From Paraburkholderia xenovorans LB400 (GTDB taxonomy: Bacteria; Pseudomonadota; Gammaproteobacteria; Burkholderiales; Burkholderiaceae), in the NCBI RefSeq assembly GCF_000013645.1, contig NC_007953.1, forward strand, positions 186,001 through 250,000: 64,000 nt of DNA. Reading direction: 5' to 3'. Below are positions 34,866 to 44,518 of the stretch, one piece after another. The stretch's first letter is position 1; every line of letters starts with the position of its first letter. Made by a program: the position numbers and the translations under genes. The notes under the pieces were generated by a model that saw nothing but the letters and a program-made list of their open reading frames with translations, had not been told where the DNA came from and did not search any database.

Positions 34866-37800
34866 ATGGCAATGTCTAAAAGAAACAATGCCGGGCTGGT
34901 GAGGTTAACGCTGATCGCTGGCGCCGTGGTAGCGCTATTGCACAATGGCACGAGCTTCGCCGGTTCGAGCGTCGACGCTGGGGCCGCGGACAACGAGCCG
35001 GCATCCACCCGGCAGAATGACGAGTCCACTGCGAAGCGCAAAAACTACAATCTGGATTTACTGCCGCAGCAGCCGTCAGATCTGATTTATCTGACGACCG
35101 TAACCGAGCCCGATTCTCTTTATCTCAAACTGACGTTCGACAGGGCCTCGCTGCCCGCGGGTGGCTACGTCCAGATCTCGAACGGCGCTTCACAGGATGT
35201 CGCCACCTACCGTGCTGAAGATCTGCTGACCGGACCGGTCACGGTACGCGGCGACACGGCGGTGATCCGCACCGTCCTGCCGCGACTGCGCGTGTTGGGG
35301 GAGTTGCATCTCAGTCACGTGGACTACGGGAAGCCGGCGGTCAACGCAAGTGTGCGTGCCCTGATCGGAAATGACGAGCGCCGTCAGCGCGCATGTTACG
35401 TGGGCACCGACATGTATCGCTATTCGCTCCCGGCAGTCGTGGCGATGGGCAGCGGGTCGGGCTCGGTGGTCGGCAACGGCAGGTACCTGCTGACCAATCA
35501 GCACGTCACACTGGGCGTGGCTGGGAAGACCGAAAGCCGTGGCATCGAACTCAACTATTTCCGAAACAGCTGCGATACCACGAGTGAGCCCAACGACCCG
35601 TTGCGCATCCGCACTGATCGCATCGTTGCGATCGGGGATGGCGGCAGTACCGACTATTCGCTTGTGTCGCTCAATGATTTCGACGTTCAGCATGCTCATA
35701 CGAAGGAACTCTTCGGGAGCGCGCGTATTCGCCCGCTGGGCGACAATGCCTTGGGCGACGAAATCTACATTCCCCAATATGGGAATGGGGGGCTCATGCC
35801 CCAGGTGATCGGTGACTTGTTCGAGGGCAAGCACGCGGCGGTGACCAGTGTTGGCACGACCATCAAATACAACGCCGATACACAGTCCGGCTCGTCGGGT
35901 TCGCCGGTCTTATCGCGCGCTACCAATGAGATTATCGCGCTGCATTATGCTGGCAGCGATAGCGCAAACTATGGTGTACGCCTGACCACACTCCACAAAA
36001 ACGTCCTTCCGTTCATCGAGCGGGAAAACGACAACATTGTCGGCGAAGGCAATGTGAAGTCGGTCGCGCTGGTCATTCCGCCTTTTGTTCTTGGCAAGTC
36101 GGTGGGTACCATCGCATCGGGCGCTATCGTCGCGCCCTTCCCGGATGTCCGGATGACTCACCACGGTGCGTATTCCGAAGCCCTGCTCGATAGTCAGGAC
36201 GAGTTGACCCTGGACCTCGGCGCCGTACGCTATCAGCTTTACTTCCAGGGCCCAGCCGGTGCCCATGATCTGTCGTCGCAGGCGGTTGCGGGTGATGAAC
36301 TCTTTATCCGTCTGGTCCCGCCGGCGACACCGTCAACGACGTTGTCCACGTCGCTGGCATGGTTGCCGCTGAAGGTTACCGACGCCCGGGGCACGCTACT
36401 GGAAAACCTGATCGTGCGGGTGGAGAATTCCGAATATGATCCCTTCACCGTACCGTTCGATGCCAGCTCGCCCGACGTGACCCGGCTGAGTTTCGACATC
36501 GCGAATGCGAAAAAAGACTACATGCTCGACAGTCGCTTCGACGGCGAACAGTACGGCTATGTCGCGCTCTATCCGGGTGAAGGGCCGGCGCAACTGGTCG
36601 GCTCCACGACGGAGCCGTATGCGTCGATCCAGCTGCCTTTGAAGAATCAGATGGGCAGAGCGGAGGTCGTGCGCTTGCGCGGCTATCGCGCTACCGCTTG
36701 CTCACGCCGCGCGATGCAGTCGACGATTGGCTGTGCCAGCGGTGAGTACAGCACATTGCGGCTGGAATACCTGGCGGCCGACAATCCCAATCTGTCCGCG
36801 GGTACTTACGATGGGTTTTTGCCCTTGCAGGCCCAGAGGAGCAGCGCCACGAGCAGGAAGATTCTCGCAGAGGTCCATCTGAAGGTGGCGAGTGATGCGC
36901 TGCCCGTAGCTAATGTGGGCGAGAGCGCGCGTACAGTCGTCGCGAGCAGCGTTGAACAGACCTATGCGCTGGACGGGACGGGCAGCCGCGACCCGGCGGA
37001 CGAAAAGCTGACCTATAAATGGCGTGTGGCAAGCGGATCGTTCGGCATTCGCAATGCGGATCAGGCCAAGGCCCAGGCGGTCGTGCCGAAGAATGCGACG
37101 GGTGAGGGCGTCTATGAGCTGACCGTCACGAACGAGTCGGGCAAGACGGCGAAGGCGACGGTCAAGGTCACCGCGGTGGCGCCGCAGGTCACGATCAGCG
37201 GCGGTACGCAGCAGGTGAAGGACAACGAGCAGGCGAGCTACAGCGCGAATGCGAACTTCGACGGCGCGACCTACTCCTGGAAGCTGTCCAGCGCTGCCGG
37301 CAAGCAGGCGGCGACGGGTAGCGGGGCGCAATGGAAAACGCCGGTGGGTCTGGATGCGGGCACGTACACGGTGTCGCTTGACGCACGTAACGGCGCCGGC
37401 GACCGGAGCGCGAGCGCGCAGCAGAAACTGACCGTTGAGCGCACGGTAGCGCTTCCCGGACCGGAGGCCAACGCGGGCGCGGACCGCACGGTGGTGGCGA
37501 CGAACGACACCGGGTTTGCGTATCCGCTCGTCGGCAGCGCAAGTCGCGACCCGAACGGGCAGGCGATCACGTATCAATGGCGCGTGGTGTCGGGCCCGTT
37601 CACGTTGCGCAACGGTGATCGTGCCGATGCGGAGGCGATCGTACCGAAGGGCACCACCGGCACGGGCGTGTTCGAGCTGAAGGTGACGAACGCGGCGGGC
37701 AAGACGGCGACGGCGACCACGAAGGTGACCGCGATCGCGCCGGCCGTGACGCTCACGGGCAGCACGACCGTGACCGGCAGCGGGGCAGCCAGCTACAAGG

Positions 37801-38480
37801 CGAACGCGAACTTCGAGGAAGCGACCTATAGCTGGACGCTCACCGATACGTCGGGCCAGCAGGTCGTATCGGGCAGCGGTGCGGATTGGAACCTGTCCGC
37901 TGACGTGAAGAACGGCAACTACACGCTCAAGGTGCTCGCATCGAGCGTCAAGGGGCAGCGTAGCGCGACGGCGACCCTGGCGCTGAAGGTGGAGCGCGCG
38001 GTGGCGCCCAAGCCGGTGGAGGCCAAAATCAGCGGTCCGGTTGAAATCAGGGCGGGCACGACCATCGAGCTTTCCGGAGCGCAATCGGTCAACCCGAACG
38101 GTACGCCGACCACTTACTTGTGGACCGTGCCGCCGCAGCTGGGCTCGAATGCCGAAACGCCGAGCGTCCGGTTGACGGCGCCTGCCAATGCCACAGTGGG
38201 CGCGCAGTACACCATCAAGCTGTCGGTGTACGACACGCAGAACAAGCTGTCCAGTACGGCGAGCTACACGGTGACGGTGAAAGCCGGCGAAACACCGGCC
38301 GGCCCAGCCTATCCGGCCTACAAGGCGGGTACGGAGTACAAGGCTGGTGAGCTGGTGCTCAACTACGGTCAGCTCTATCAGTGCAAGCCGTTCCCGTACG
38401 CCGGCTGGTGCAGTCAGGCGCCGCCCGCCTATGAGCCGGGTAAAGGCTGGGCATGGACGGATGCCTGGATCAAGAAGTAA
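34866..38480 (+). CDS. Secreted trypsin-like serine protease with PKD-like repeats and chitin-binding module
   Basis: A 1204-residue exported protein. A signal peptide (about residues 1-33) precedes a trypsin/V8-like protease with triad H213 (TNQHVTLG), D263 (TDYSLVSL) and S344 (GSSGSP). Residues about 400-675 are beta-rich and unassigned. Two long repeats (about 679-864 and 865-1049), each a PKD-like plus Ig-like unit, are followed by a third PKD-like unit (about 1050-1145). The last about 57 residues (YPAYKAGTEYKAGELVLNY, then YQCKPFPYAGWCSQ and WAWTDAWIKK) form a CBM5/12-type chitin-binding module. It probably degrades protein associated with chitin or another polymer outside the cell. The start may equally be ATG 34872. 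Confidence 0.8.
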   Translation: MAMSKRNNAGLVRLTLIAGAVVALLHNGTSFAGSSVDAGAADNEPASTRQNDESTAKRKNYNLDLLPQQPSDLIYLTTVTEPDSLYLKLTFDRASLPAGGYVQISNGASQDVATYRAEDLLTGPVTVRGDTAVIRTVLPRLRVLGELHLSHVDYGKPAVNASVRALIGNDERRQRACYVGTDMYRYSLPAVVAMGSGSGSVVGNGRYLLTNQHVTLGVAGKTESRGIELNYFRNSCDTTSEPNDPLRIRTDRIVAIGDGGSTDYSLVSLNDFDVQHAHTKELFGSARIRPLGDNALGDEIYIPQYGNGGLMPQVIGDLFEGKHAAVTSVGTTIKYNADTQSGSSGSPVLSRATNEIIALHYAGSDSANYGVRLTTLHKNVLPFIERENDNIVGEGNVKSVALVIPPFVLGKSVGTIASGAIVAPFPDVRMTHHGAYSEALLDSQDELTLDLGAVRYQLYFQGPAGAHDLSSQAVAGDELFIRLVPPATPSTTLSTSLAWLPLKVTDARGTLLENLIVRVENSEYDPFTVPFDASSPDVTRLSFDIANAKKDYMLDSRFDGEQYGYVALYPGEGPAQLVGSTTEPYASIQLPLKNQMGRAEVVRLRGYRATACSRRAMQSTIGCASGEYSTLRLEYLAADNPNLSAGTYDGFLPLQAQRSSATSRKILAEVHLKVASDALPVANVGESARTVVASSVEQTYALDGTGSRDPADEKLTYKWRVASGSFGIRNADQAKAQAVVPKNATGEGVYELTVTNESGKTAKATVKVTAVAPQVTISGGTQQVKDNEQASYSANANFDGATYSWKLSSAAGKQAATGSGAQWKTPVGLDAGTYTVSLDARNGAGDRSASAQQKLTVERTVALPGPEANAGADRTVVATNDTGFAYPLVGSASRDPNGQAITYQWRVVSGPFTLRNGDRADAEAIVPKGTTGTGVFELKVTNAAGKTATATTKVTAIAPAVTLTGSTTVTGSGAASYKANANFEEATYSWTLTDTSGQQVVSGSGADWNLSADVKNGNYTLKVLASSVKGQRSATATLALKVERAVAPKPVEAKISGPVEIRAGTTIELSGAQSVNPNGTPTTYLWTVPPQLGSNAETPSVRLTAPANATVGAQYTIKLSVYDTQNKLSSTASYTVTVKAGETPAGPAYPAYKAGTEYKAGELVLNYGQLYQCKPFPYAGWCSQAPPAYEPGKGWAWTDAWIKK
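36895..38010 (+). repeat. Tandem about 555-base repeat inside the protease gene
   Basis: Two successive units encode matching motifs. Unit one has YALDGTGSRDP, YKWRVASGSF, VPKNATGEGVYELTVTN and YSWKLSSAAG; unit two has YPLVGSASRDP, YQWRVVSGPF, VPKGTTGTGVFELKVTN and YSWTLTDTSG. A diverged third half-unit follows. This indicates internal duplication; boundaries are approximate. Confidence 0.7.
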
Positions 38481-38841
38481 AAAGCCAGTCCCAGGTTAAT
38501 GCCGTTCGGTCAAGGTTCTTCTCAGGGAACCGGACGGCACGACGAGCAGGACGACACTTGACGGCCCGAGCGCATTTGCGCTCGGGCCGTTTTCCGTTGA
38601 TGGGCGGCTTGAGAGGCTCGCGCAGGCGTACCCCAATGGTGCGAAACCACTCGCTAACCGACCAATTCGCTCGGGCCCGATTCCCTTCAATTGCGATCAG
38701 GCCGGCTGCGCAGTGCTGGATAAGGAATGCCAGAGGAGCAAAGGTTTGCCGGAAAGCGTCTGTGATCTGCTGACGCCCGACGATTTCAGGCGCGAAGAAA
38801 GCCGGCAGCACACCATCTTCGGGTACCAGGGGATCCGGAGG
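38481..38841. other. Convergent intergenic region
   Basis: Lies between the protease gene and the convergent IclR gene. It holds the terminator listed separately. No gene was recognised in the remainder. Confidence 0.5.
38561..38593 (+). terminator. Rho-independent terminator of the protease gene
   Basis: A perfect 13-base stem, ACGGCCCGAGCGC paired with GCGCTCGGGCCGT around the loop ATTT, runs directly into TTTT. It lies 80 bases after the protease stop codon. It is the clearest intrinsic terminator in the window. Confidence 0.88.
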
Positions 38842-39756
38842 CTACAGGTGCCGGATCGACGGCGGCACGGGGCGCCCTGCCGGCCGATAGCCAAGCGCCG
38901 CCGAAATTTCGTTGGCACCTTCGTGGATGAGCGCCTTGAAGCGGTCCATCTGCGGAATGCCACGGCTGCTAGGCGTGCCCATCACCAGAACCGCAATCAC
39001 CGAGCCGGTTTCGTCGCGAATCGGCGATGCGAAACCGACGACGTCGATCGAGCTCTGGTCAACCGTGACGGCTATATCAGTCTCTTCCGCTTCGTTGATC
39101 ATGCGGCGAATTTCGCGCTTGTTCGTCACGGTGAAGGGTGTGTGGGCGACAAACTTAACCGACTTGAAGTAGTGCTCGCGCTGTTCCGCGGACATGTTGG
39201 CCAGCAGCACGCGGCCACCCGATGACGAATACAGTTCGCGGCGTTCGCCGAGTCCCGCAATGAAACGGATCGCCTTGCGGCTTTCTTCGGTCATCACATA
39301 GACGAGCGATGGGCGATCGCTGGCGAGTTGCCCGATCAGCACGGTTTCGCCCGCTTCGAGCGCGATCCGTTTCATGACCGGACGCGCCAGTTCGGGAAAA
39401 CGCCGCTGTGCGACAATCGCCGCCCCCAGTTTGAATGCCTCGACGCCGAGCGTGTATTTTCCGTCCTGATGCACGAGGTATTGTTCGAATGTCAGGGCCC
39501 GCAGCAGTGCGAGCAAACTCGTTTTCGGCGTTGCACACAGTCCGGATAACTGAGTGAGCGTGGCTCCCTCCGGCTGCTCGGCCAGAATGCGCAAAACCTG
39601 GACGATACGCGCCGTCGCACGCGGACCCGGAGAGGTACCCGGCAAGTCGGAATCGTGTTCTTCGGCGTCGCTCGGCATTGAGGAAGAGGAGGGGAAAATG
39701 GACCGCAGATTATACATCCCGCTCCCAGCGCGCCCGGACTCGTCAGGGGTCGACAT
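38842..39756 (-). CDS. IclR-family transcriptional regulator
   Basis: A 304-residue IclR protein: a variable N-terminal stretch of about 45 residues, a winged helix-turn-helix (RATARIVQVLRILAEQPEGA then LTQLSGLCATPKTSLLALLR), and an effector-binding domain with the usual GGRVLLANM and DVVGFASPI segments. AAGGGAAC precedes ATG 39756; a later ATG (39678) is possible. It is immediately upstream-adjacent on the same strand to the CoA-transferase gene (9 bases), so it probably regulates this catabolic cluster. Confidence 0.88.
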   Translation of the reverse strand: MSTPDESGRAGSGMYNLRSIFPSSSSMPSDAEEHDSDLPGTSPGPRATARIVQVLRILAEQPEGATLTQLSGLCATPKTSLLALLRALTFEQYLVHQDGKYTLGVEAFKLGAAIVAQRRFPELARPVMKRIALEAGETVLIGQLASDRPSLVYVMTEESRKAIRFIAGLGERRELYSSSGGRVLLANMSAEQREHYFKSVKFVAHTPFTVTNKREIRRMINEAEETDIAVTVDQSSIDVVGFASPIRDETGSVIAVLVMGTPSSRGIPQMDRFKALIHEGANEISAALGYRPAGRPVPPSIRHL

Positions 39757-39765
39757 GCCGTTCCC

Positions 39766-41073
39766 TTATGCCTCTTCGTGCACGTCGGCAACGAACGGTA
39801 CGCCGATCACGCCGGCCTGCGACAATCCGGCAATCTGTGCGGGTTCCATCCCGAGCAGATCGTGCAGCACGGCGGCCGTATGTTCGCCAAGCAGAGGCGG
39901 TGGCTGAACGTATTCGACGGGTGTCGCCGACAGCCGCAGCGGACTCGTGACCGTCGGTGCACTACCGGCCAGCGGATGTGCCATATGGCGCACCGCATTC
40001 CGGTGGCGCGCCTGCTCGGACTCGAATGCCTGCGCGATATCGTTGATCGGGCCGCACGGCACCCCGCACGCTTCGAGCGTGGTGATCCATTCGTCATTGC
40101 TGCGGGTGGCGAACAGCGACGCGAGCAGGGGAATCAGATCGGCACGGTTCACGCTACGCGCGCTGTTGGTCGCGAACCGGACATCCGTGGCGAGCTCCGG
40201 CCGGTTCATCGCGCCGCAGAGCGCGCGGAATTGACCGTCGTTGCCACACGCGAGGATGAGGTGACCGTTGTTCGTCGCGAAGGTCTGGTAGGGCACCACG
40301 TTTGGATGCGCATTGCCAAGCCTGCGCGGCGCGATGCCGGTCGTCAGATAGTTCATCGACTGGTTGGCCAGCATCGCGAGCTGGCAGTCGAGCAACGCAA
40401 TATCGACGTGCTGGCCGCGGCCGCTCCTGGCGCGTTCCATCAGCGCGGCCAGTACGCCTGTGGTCGCATACATGCCGGCCATCAGGTCCGTCACCGCTAC
40501 GCCGACTTTTTCCGGACCGCCGCCCGGGATGTCGTCGGGTTCGCCGGTGATACTCATGAGGCCGCCCATGCCCTGCACGAGAAAATCGTAACCGGCGCGC
40601 TTCGAAAGCGGCCCGGTCTGGCCGAAGCCCGTCACGGAGCAATACACGAGACGCGGGTTCAGTTCGGCGAGACTCTCATAGTCGAGTCCATATTTTTTGA
40701 GACCGCCCACCTTGAAGTTCTCGACCAGCACGTCGCAGGTTTTCGCAAATTCGCGCACCAGTGCCGCGCCTTCAGGCGAACCGATATCGATGGCCACCGA
40801 CTGCTTGTTGCGATTCGCGCACAGATAGTACGCGCTCTCACTGGTGTCGCGCCCGCCGGCGTCGCGCAGGAATGGCGGCCCCCAGGAGCGGGTTTCGTCG
40901 CCGGCGCCAGGCCGCTCGATCTTGATGACCCGTGCGCCCAGATCGGCGAGATTCTGGGTACACCACGGCCCGGCCAGCACACGGGAGAGATCCAGCACAC
41001 GGATACCTTCGAGCGGCCGTAGTCGTGAACCCGCAACATCATTTTGCCGGGACTGTTTCGACGATTCCTGCAT
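39766..41073 (-). CDS. CaiB/BaiF family III CoA-transferase
   Basis: A 435-residue class III CoA-transferase. The conserved N-terminal core RVLDLSRVLAGPWCTQNLAD and the catalytic-Asp segment VAVTDLMAGMYATTGVLAAL are present, with KIERPGAGDETR between. It moves CoA from a donor such as succinyl-CoA to a carboxylic acid. GAGG lies 7 bases before ATG 41073. The gene lies between the IclR regulator and an MFS transporter, suggesting that the acid is imported and activated here. The substrate is unknown. Confidence 0.88.
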   Translation of the reverse strand: MQESSKQSRQNDVAGSRLRPLEGIRVLDLSRVLAGPWCTQNLADLGARVIKIERPGAGDETRSWGPPFLRDAGGRDTSESAYYLCANRNKQSVAIDIGSPEGAALVREFAKTCDVLVENFKVGGLKKYGLDYESLAELNPRLVYCSVTGFGQTGPLSKRAGYDFLVQGMGGLMSITGEPDDIPGGGPEKVGVAVTDLMAGMYATTGVLAALMERARSGRGQHVDIALLDCQLAMLANQSMNYLTTGIAPRRLGNAHPNVVPYQTFATNNGHLILACGNDGQFRALCGAMNRPELATDVRFATNSARSVNRADLIPLLASLFATRSNDEWITTLEACGVPCGPINDIAQAFESEQARHRNAVRHMAHPLAGSAPTVTSPLRLSATPVEYVQPPPLLGEHTAAVLHDLLGMEPAQIAGLSQAGVIGVPFVADVHEEA

Positions 41074-41123
41074 TCTGCACCTCGTTTCAAACGGCGGTTT
41101 TCCGCACGGCCGGGCGGCCGTGC

Positions 41124-42431
41124 TCACTCAAGTTCGATGCCGCGCGTTTCGGGCATCCGCCAGTACGTAATCAGACTGACGGCTGCGCCCGCACACACGT
41201 AGGCCAGGAACCAGCCCTCGCGATGAATCGACTGCAGCCACGTCATCAGATATGGCGTGGTGCCGCCGAGCAGCGCGACCACGAGGTTGTACGCCGCACC
41301 GATGCCCACACCGCGCACGTCGGTGCTAAACAACTCCGCCATGATGGACGGTGCGATTGCCGAATAGAATCCGTATGTCAGCAAGCCAAAACATTCGACC
41401 AGCAACATCGACTGGAATCCCGGCCCGATCGATGTGACCACCGGATACAGAAACACCAGATACGCAGCGGCAAATGCGATCAGTTGCGGGCGACGTCCGA
41501 TGCGGTCCGACAGCGCGCCAAAGAACGGCTGCGCGATCATGAAGATGGCAATGCTGGCGGTGCTTGCCGCGAAGGCGTCGCCGGGAATCGCGCCCGCGTG
41601 GCGGATCGCATAGATCGGCATGAAGCTGATGAACAGGTAGAAACTGAACGCACCTAGCACGCTGATACCCACGAGGCGGAGCACCGCACCGCGATGATGG
41701 TTCCACGTCCACAACAGCGAACGCGGTTCGATGCGTCCCTTGCGGCGTAGTTTTTCGAATGCGACGGTTTCGGGCACGTTGCGACGCATCCAGAAACCCA
41801 GGAGCGACCCGCAGCCGCCGATGAAGAACGGGATGCGCCAGCCGTAGTCCTCGAGCGCGGCGCGCGACATGAAGTGCGTCATGCCCCACGCCAGCGCGGA
41901 GGCCAGCAACAGGCCCGCTGCGATGCTGAAAAACAGGAAGCTGCCGTGAAATCCGCGCCGGCCGGCCGGTGCGGATTCGGCGAGGAAGGTAGTGGCCGCG
42001 CCATATTCGCCGCCGACCGACAAGCCCTGCAACATGCGCAGGACCGTCATGACGATCGGTGCGAGTACGCCGATTGTCCGGTAGGTGGGCAGAAACGAAA
42101 TCAGCAGCGAGGACCCCGCCATCATCACGATGGTGATCGTGAGCGCGCTGCGTCGTCCGAAGCGGTCCGAAAAGGCGCCGATGGCCCAGCCGCCGAGCGG
42201 CCGCATGCCGAAACCGACAGCGAATACCGCGAACGTGGCGAGCAGCGATGCGGTGTCGTTGTCCGCGGGAAAGAACTGCTTGCTGAAGTAAATGGCGAAG
42301 GCGGTGTACACCGACCAGTCGAACCATTCCACCGCATTTCCAACGCTGCCCGCAAAGATAGCGCGGGCTGAACGCTGCCATGTTCTGGGGGCCGCAGCTA
42401 GCTCCTGCGTTGCCTGGGTATTCGTGTTCAT
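41124..42431 (-). CDS. MFS transporter, metabolite:H+ symporter (MHS) type
   Basis: A 435-residue protein with 12 predicted helices. The N-terminal GNAVEWFDWSVYTAFAIYFS and the loop GAFSDRFGRRSAL mark the MHS family (KgtP, ShiA and relatives), which import carboxylic acids with protons. AGGAGA precedes the ATG. It is the first gene of the minus-strand unit, divergent from the MaoC-like and acyl-CoA dehydrogenase genes. Confidence 0.88.
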   Translation of the reverse strand: MNTNTQATQELAAAPRTWQRSARAIFAGSVGNAVEWFDWSVYTAFAIYFSKQFFPADNDTASLLATFAVFAVGFGMRPLGGWAIGAFSDRFGRRSALTITIVMMAGSSLLISFLPTYRTIGVLAPIVMTVLRMLQGLSVGGEYGAATTFLAESAPAGRRGFHGSFLFFSIAAGLLLASALAWGMTHFMSRAALEDYGWRIPFFIGGCGSLLGFWMRRNVPETVAFEKLRRKGRIEPRSLLWTWNHHRGAVLRLVGISVLGAFSFYLFISFMPIYAIRHAGAIPGDAFAASTASIAIFMIAQPFFGALSDRIGRRPQLIAFAAAYLVFLYPVVTSIGPGFQSMLLVECFGLLTYGFYSAIAPSIMAELFSTDVRGVGIGAAYNLVVALLGGTTPYLMTWLQSIHREGWFLAYVCAGAAVSLITYWRMPETRGIELE

Positions 42432-42806
42432 CTTTCGCCTGTCTCCTGTCGACCGCAGTTAGCGCTTCGGCGCTTACCGCGGTCCCATGCAAGATGGTTG
42501 CTATCTTTCTAGCCGGTGTCCCGACCTCGTAGGAGCGTCCCCGGCAGGTCGCTCGCACCGGAAGGTTGTTCTGAATTTATCATTACTGTTCGAAAATAAG
42601 ATCAAAACGTTGGTCGGCGTTAACCCTGGATTTTTGGTTATTGAAAAAATATTCAATAAAATCAATTCTTAAAACGTGATTGCGCAAAAAATATGCGCTT
42701 GGGCCGACATTTTGCGTTGCTGATATACGAACGAAATTCTAGAATCAGAACAAATGAGGGGCGGCCACTGTCTGCCCGCCTGTATCGCCAACACCCAGGA
42801 GAAGAC
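42432..42806. other. Divergent AT-rich promoter region
   Basis: Lies between the MFS gene (minus) and the MaoC-like gene (plus). The stretch from about 42570 to 42750 is strongly AT-rich against its GC-rich flanks. It contains a perfect 8-base dyad (listed separately) and a shorter palindrome ATTCTAGAAT at 42736-42745. The promoters of both units should be here. Confidence 0.5.
42638..42659. promoter_or_regulatory. Inverted repeat, candidate IclR operator
   Basis: TTATTGAA and TTCAATAA flank the spacer AAAATA. The dyad lies in the divergent region controlled, presumably, by the nearby IclR protein. It could equally serve another regulator. Confidence 0.45.
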
Positions 42807-43277
42807 ATGAATTCATCGCAGGATCTGCAACTGCTCGGCCGTGGTTTTTACTGGCAGGAAATTCACGCGGGTCAACGCTTTCGCACGTTCCGGCGTACGG
42901 TCACCGAGAGCGACCTGGTCAATTTCATTTCGGCTACCGGCATGCTGGAAGCCATCTTTATCGATGCCGATTATGAACATGGCGCGATGCGCGGCCGGCC
43001 CGTGCCCGCCGCGTTGACCAGCGGACTGATCGAGGGTCTGCTGTTTCAGACGATGGTGCAGGGCACCGGCCTCGCGTTACTCGAATTTTCGATGAAAACG
43101 CATGGGCCGGTGGTCGTCAACGATGCCATCTACGGGATAGTCGAAGTCGATGAAGTGAAGCCGACCTCGAAAAACAACCGCGCGGTCGTCACGAGCCACG
43201 TCGACGTGCTCAATCAGCGTGACGAGCGGGTGCTCTCGTACACGGCAAAGCGTCTGCTTGCCGGTCGCCCCGAATAA
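42807..43277 (+). CDS. MaoC-like (hotdog fold) dehydratase-domain protein
   Basis: A 156-residue single hotdog-domain protein: GQRFRTFRRTVTESDLVNFI opens the MaoC-type domain, and a substrate-loop region GRPVPAALTSGLIEG follows. In classical R-hydratases an Asp/His pair is expected near the first helix; here D and N/F replace parts of it (ESDLVNF), so activity is uncertain. AGGAG lies just upstream of ATG 42807. It probably hydrates an enoyl-CoA made by the two following acyl-CoA dehydrogenases. Confidence 0.8.
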   Translation: MNSSQDLQLLGRGFYWQEIHAGQRFRTFRRTVTESDLVNFISATGMLEAIFIDADYEHGAMRGRPVPAALTSGLIEGLLFQTMVQGTGLALLEFSMKTHGPVVVNDAIYGIVEVDEVKPTSKNNRAVVTSHVDVLNQRDERVLSYTAKRLLAGRPE

Positions 43278-43338
43278 TGGGTCGGGCACGCGGCGCGGCC
43301 GCGCGTCGTTTCATATTCACGCATACGGGTGCTAATCC

Positions 43339-44502
43339 ATGATCGATCAGTTTCCTCTTACCTGGATTCCTCCCGCCGACGAAACGTTGCGCGCGCCTGT
43401 GCGTGCGTTTCTGCGCGAGGTGCTCGGCAGCCGTTCGCCGGCGACGCGCGCGCGTTCATGGATGGAATTCGATGCCAGCTTCAGCCGTGCACTGGCTGAA
43501 CAGGGCTGGCTTGGTTTGACGTTGCCGCGCGAGTATGGCGGCGGCGGACGCAGTCCGTTTGCGCGCTTCGTGCTCGTCGAAGAACTGCTTGCAGCGGGCG
43601 CTCCGGTGTCGGCGCACTGGATTGCCGACCGCCAGAGCGGTCCGCTGATCGCCCGGTACGGTACCTCGGCGCAGAAGGCGTTTTACCTGCCGCGTATCTG
43701 CGCTGCGGAGGCTTTTTTCTGCATCGGAATGAGCGAACCGAACGCGGGCTCTGACCTCGCGAGCGTGCGCACGCGCGCCGAGCGCACCGGGAACGGCTGG
43801 CGTCTGTCCGGTCGAAAGATCTGGACCACCAATGCCGATCGGTCGCATTTCATGATTGCGCTTGTCCGCACTTCCGGCACGCCTGAGGACCGGCATCGCG
43901 GACTGTCGCAAGTGATTGTCGATCTGTTCGCACCCGGCGTTCACATCGCGCCGATCGAAGATCTCGCGGGCGATCGCCACTTCTCGGAGGTCACCTTCGA
44001 CGATGTCCAACTCGCTGACGATGCGCTGATCGGCACCGAGGGAGCGGGCTGGGAGCAGGTCACCGCCGAGCTGGCGTTTGAGCGCAGCGGCCCCGAACGC
44101 ATTTATTCGAGCGTCGTGCTGTTAGAAGAGTGGCTGCGTACGCTGCGCGTCGCGGGGCTCGCCGGGAATGAGGTTGCCCGTAGCGACCGCCGCGCGCTTG
44201 GCGCGCTGATCGCGGAACTGTCGACGTTGCGTGAACTGTCGCTGTCGGTGACCGGCCGGCTCGCGCACGGCGCGAGCCCTGCGACCGAAGCGGCGCTGGT
44301 CAAGGATCTCGGCACGAGCTTCGAGCAATCGATACCGGCCGTCATTGCCGATGCGCTGGGCGCTCGTCCGTTTCAGCGTCCGGATGGCGATCTCGCGGAC
44401 ACGCTGGCGTACGTGACAAAGGTCGCGCCGTCGTATTCGCTGCGTGGCGGCACACGCGAAATCCTGCGCGGCATGATCGCGCGCGGGCTCGGACTGCGAT
44501 AA
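43339..44502 (+). CDS. Acyl-CoA dehydrogenase
   Basis: A 387-residue flavoprotein with all three ACAD domains. FAD/substrate motifs are present: GMSEPNAGSDLASVRTRAER and WRLSGRKIWTTNA in the middle domain, and RGGTREILRG at the C-terminus. It introduces a double bond in an acyl-CoA; electrons go to ETF. It is followed after 16 bases by a second, shorter ACAD gene, a common heterodimer arrangement. The acyl group is unknown. Confidence 0.88.
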   Translation: MIDQFPLTWIPPADETLRAPVRAFLREVLGSRSPATRARSWMEFDASFSRALAEQGWLGLTLPREYGGGGRSPFARFVLVEELLAAGAPVSAHWIADRQSGPLIARYGTSAQKAFYLPRICAAEAFFCIGMSEPNAGSDLASVRTRAERTGNGWRLSGRKIWTTNADRSHFMIALVRTSGTPEDRHRGLSQVIVDLFAPGVHIAPIEDLAGDRHFSEVTFDDVQLADDALIGTEGAGWEQVTAELAFERSGPERIYSSVVLLEEWLRTLRVAGLAGNEVARSDRRALGALIAELSTLRELSLSVTGRLAHGASPATEAALVKDLGTSFEQSIPAVIADALGARPFQRPDGDLADTLAYVTKVAPSYSLRGGTREILRGMIARGLGLR

Positions 44503-44518
44503 GGATAAGGAGACCCTG

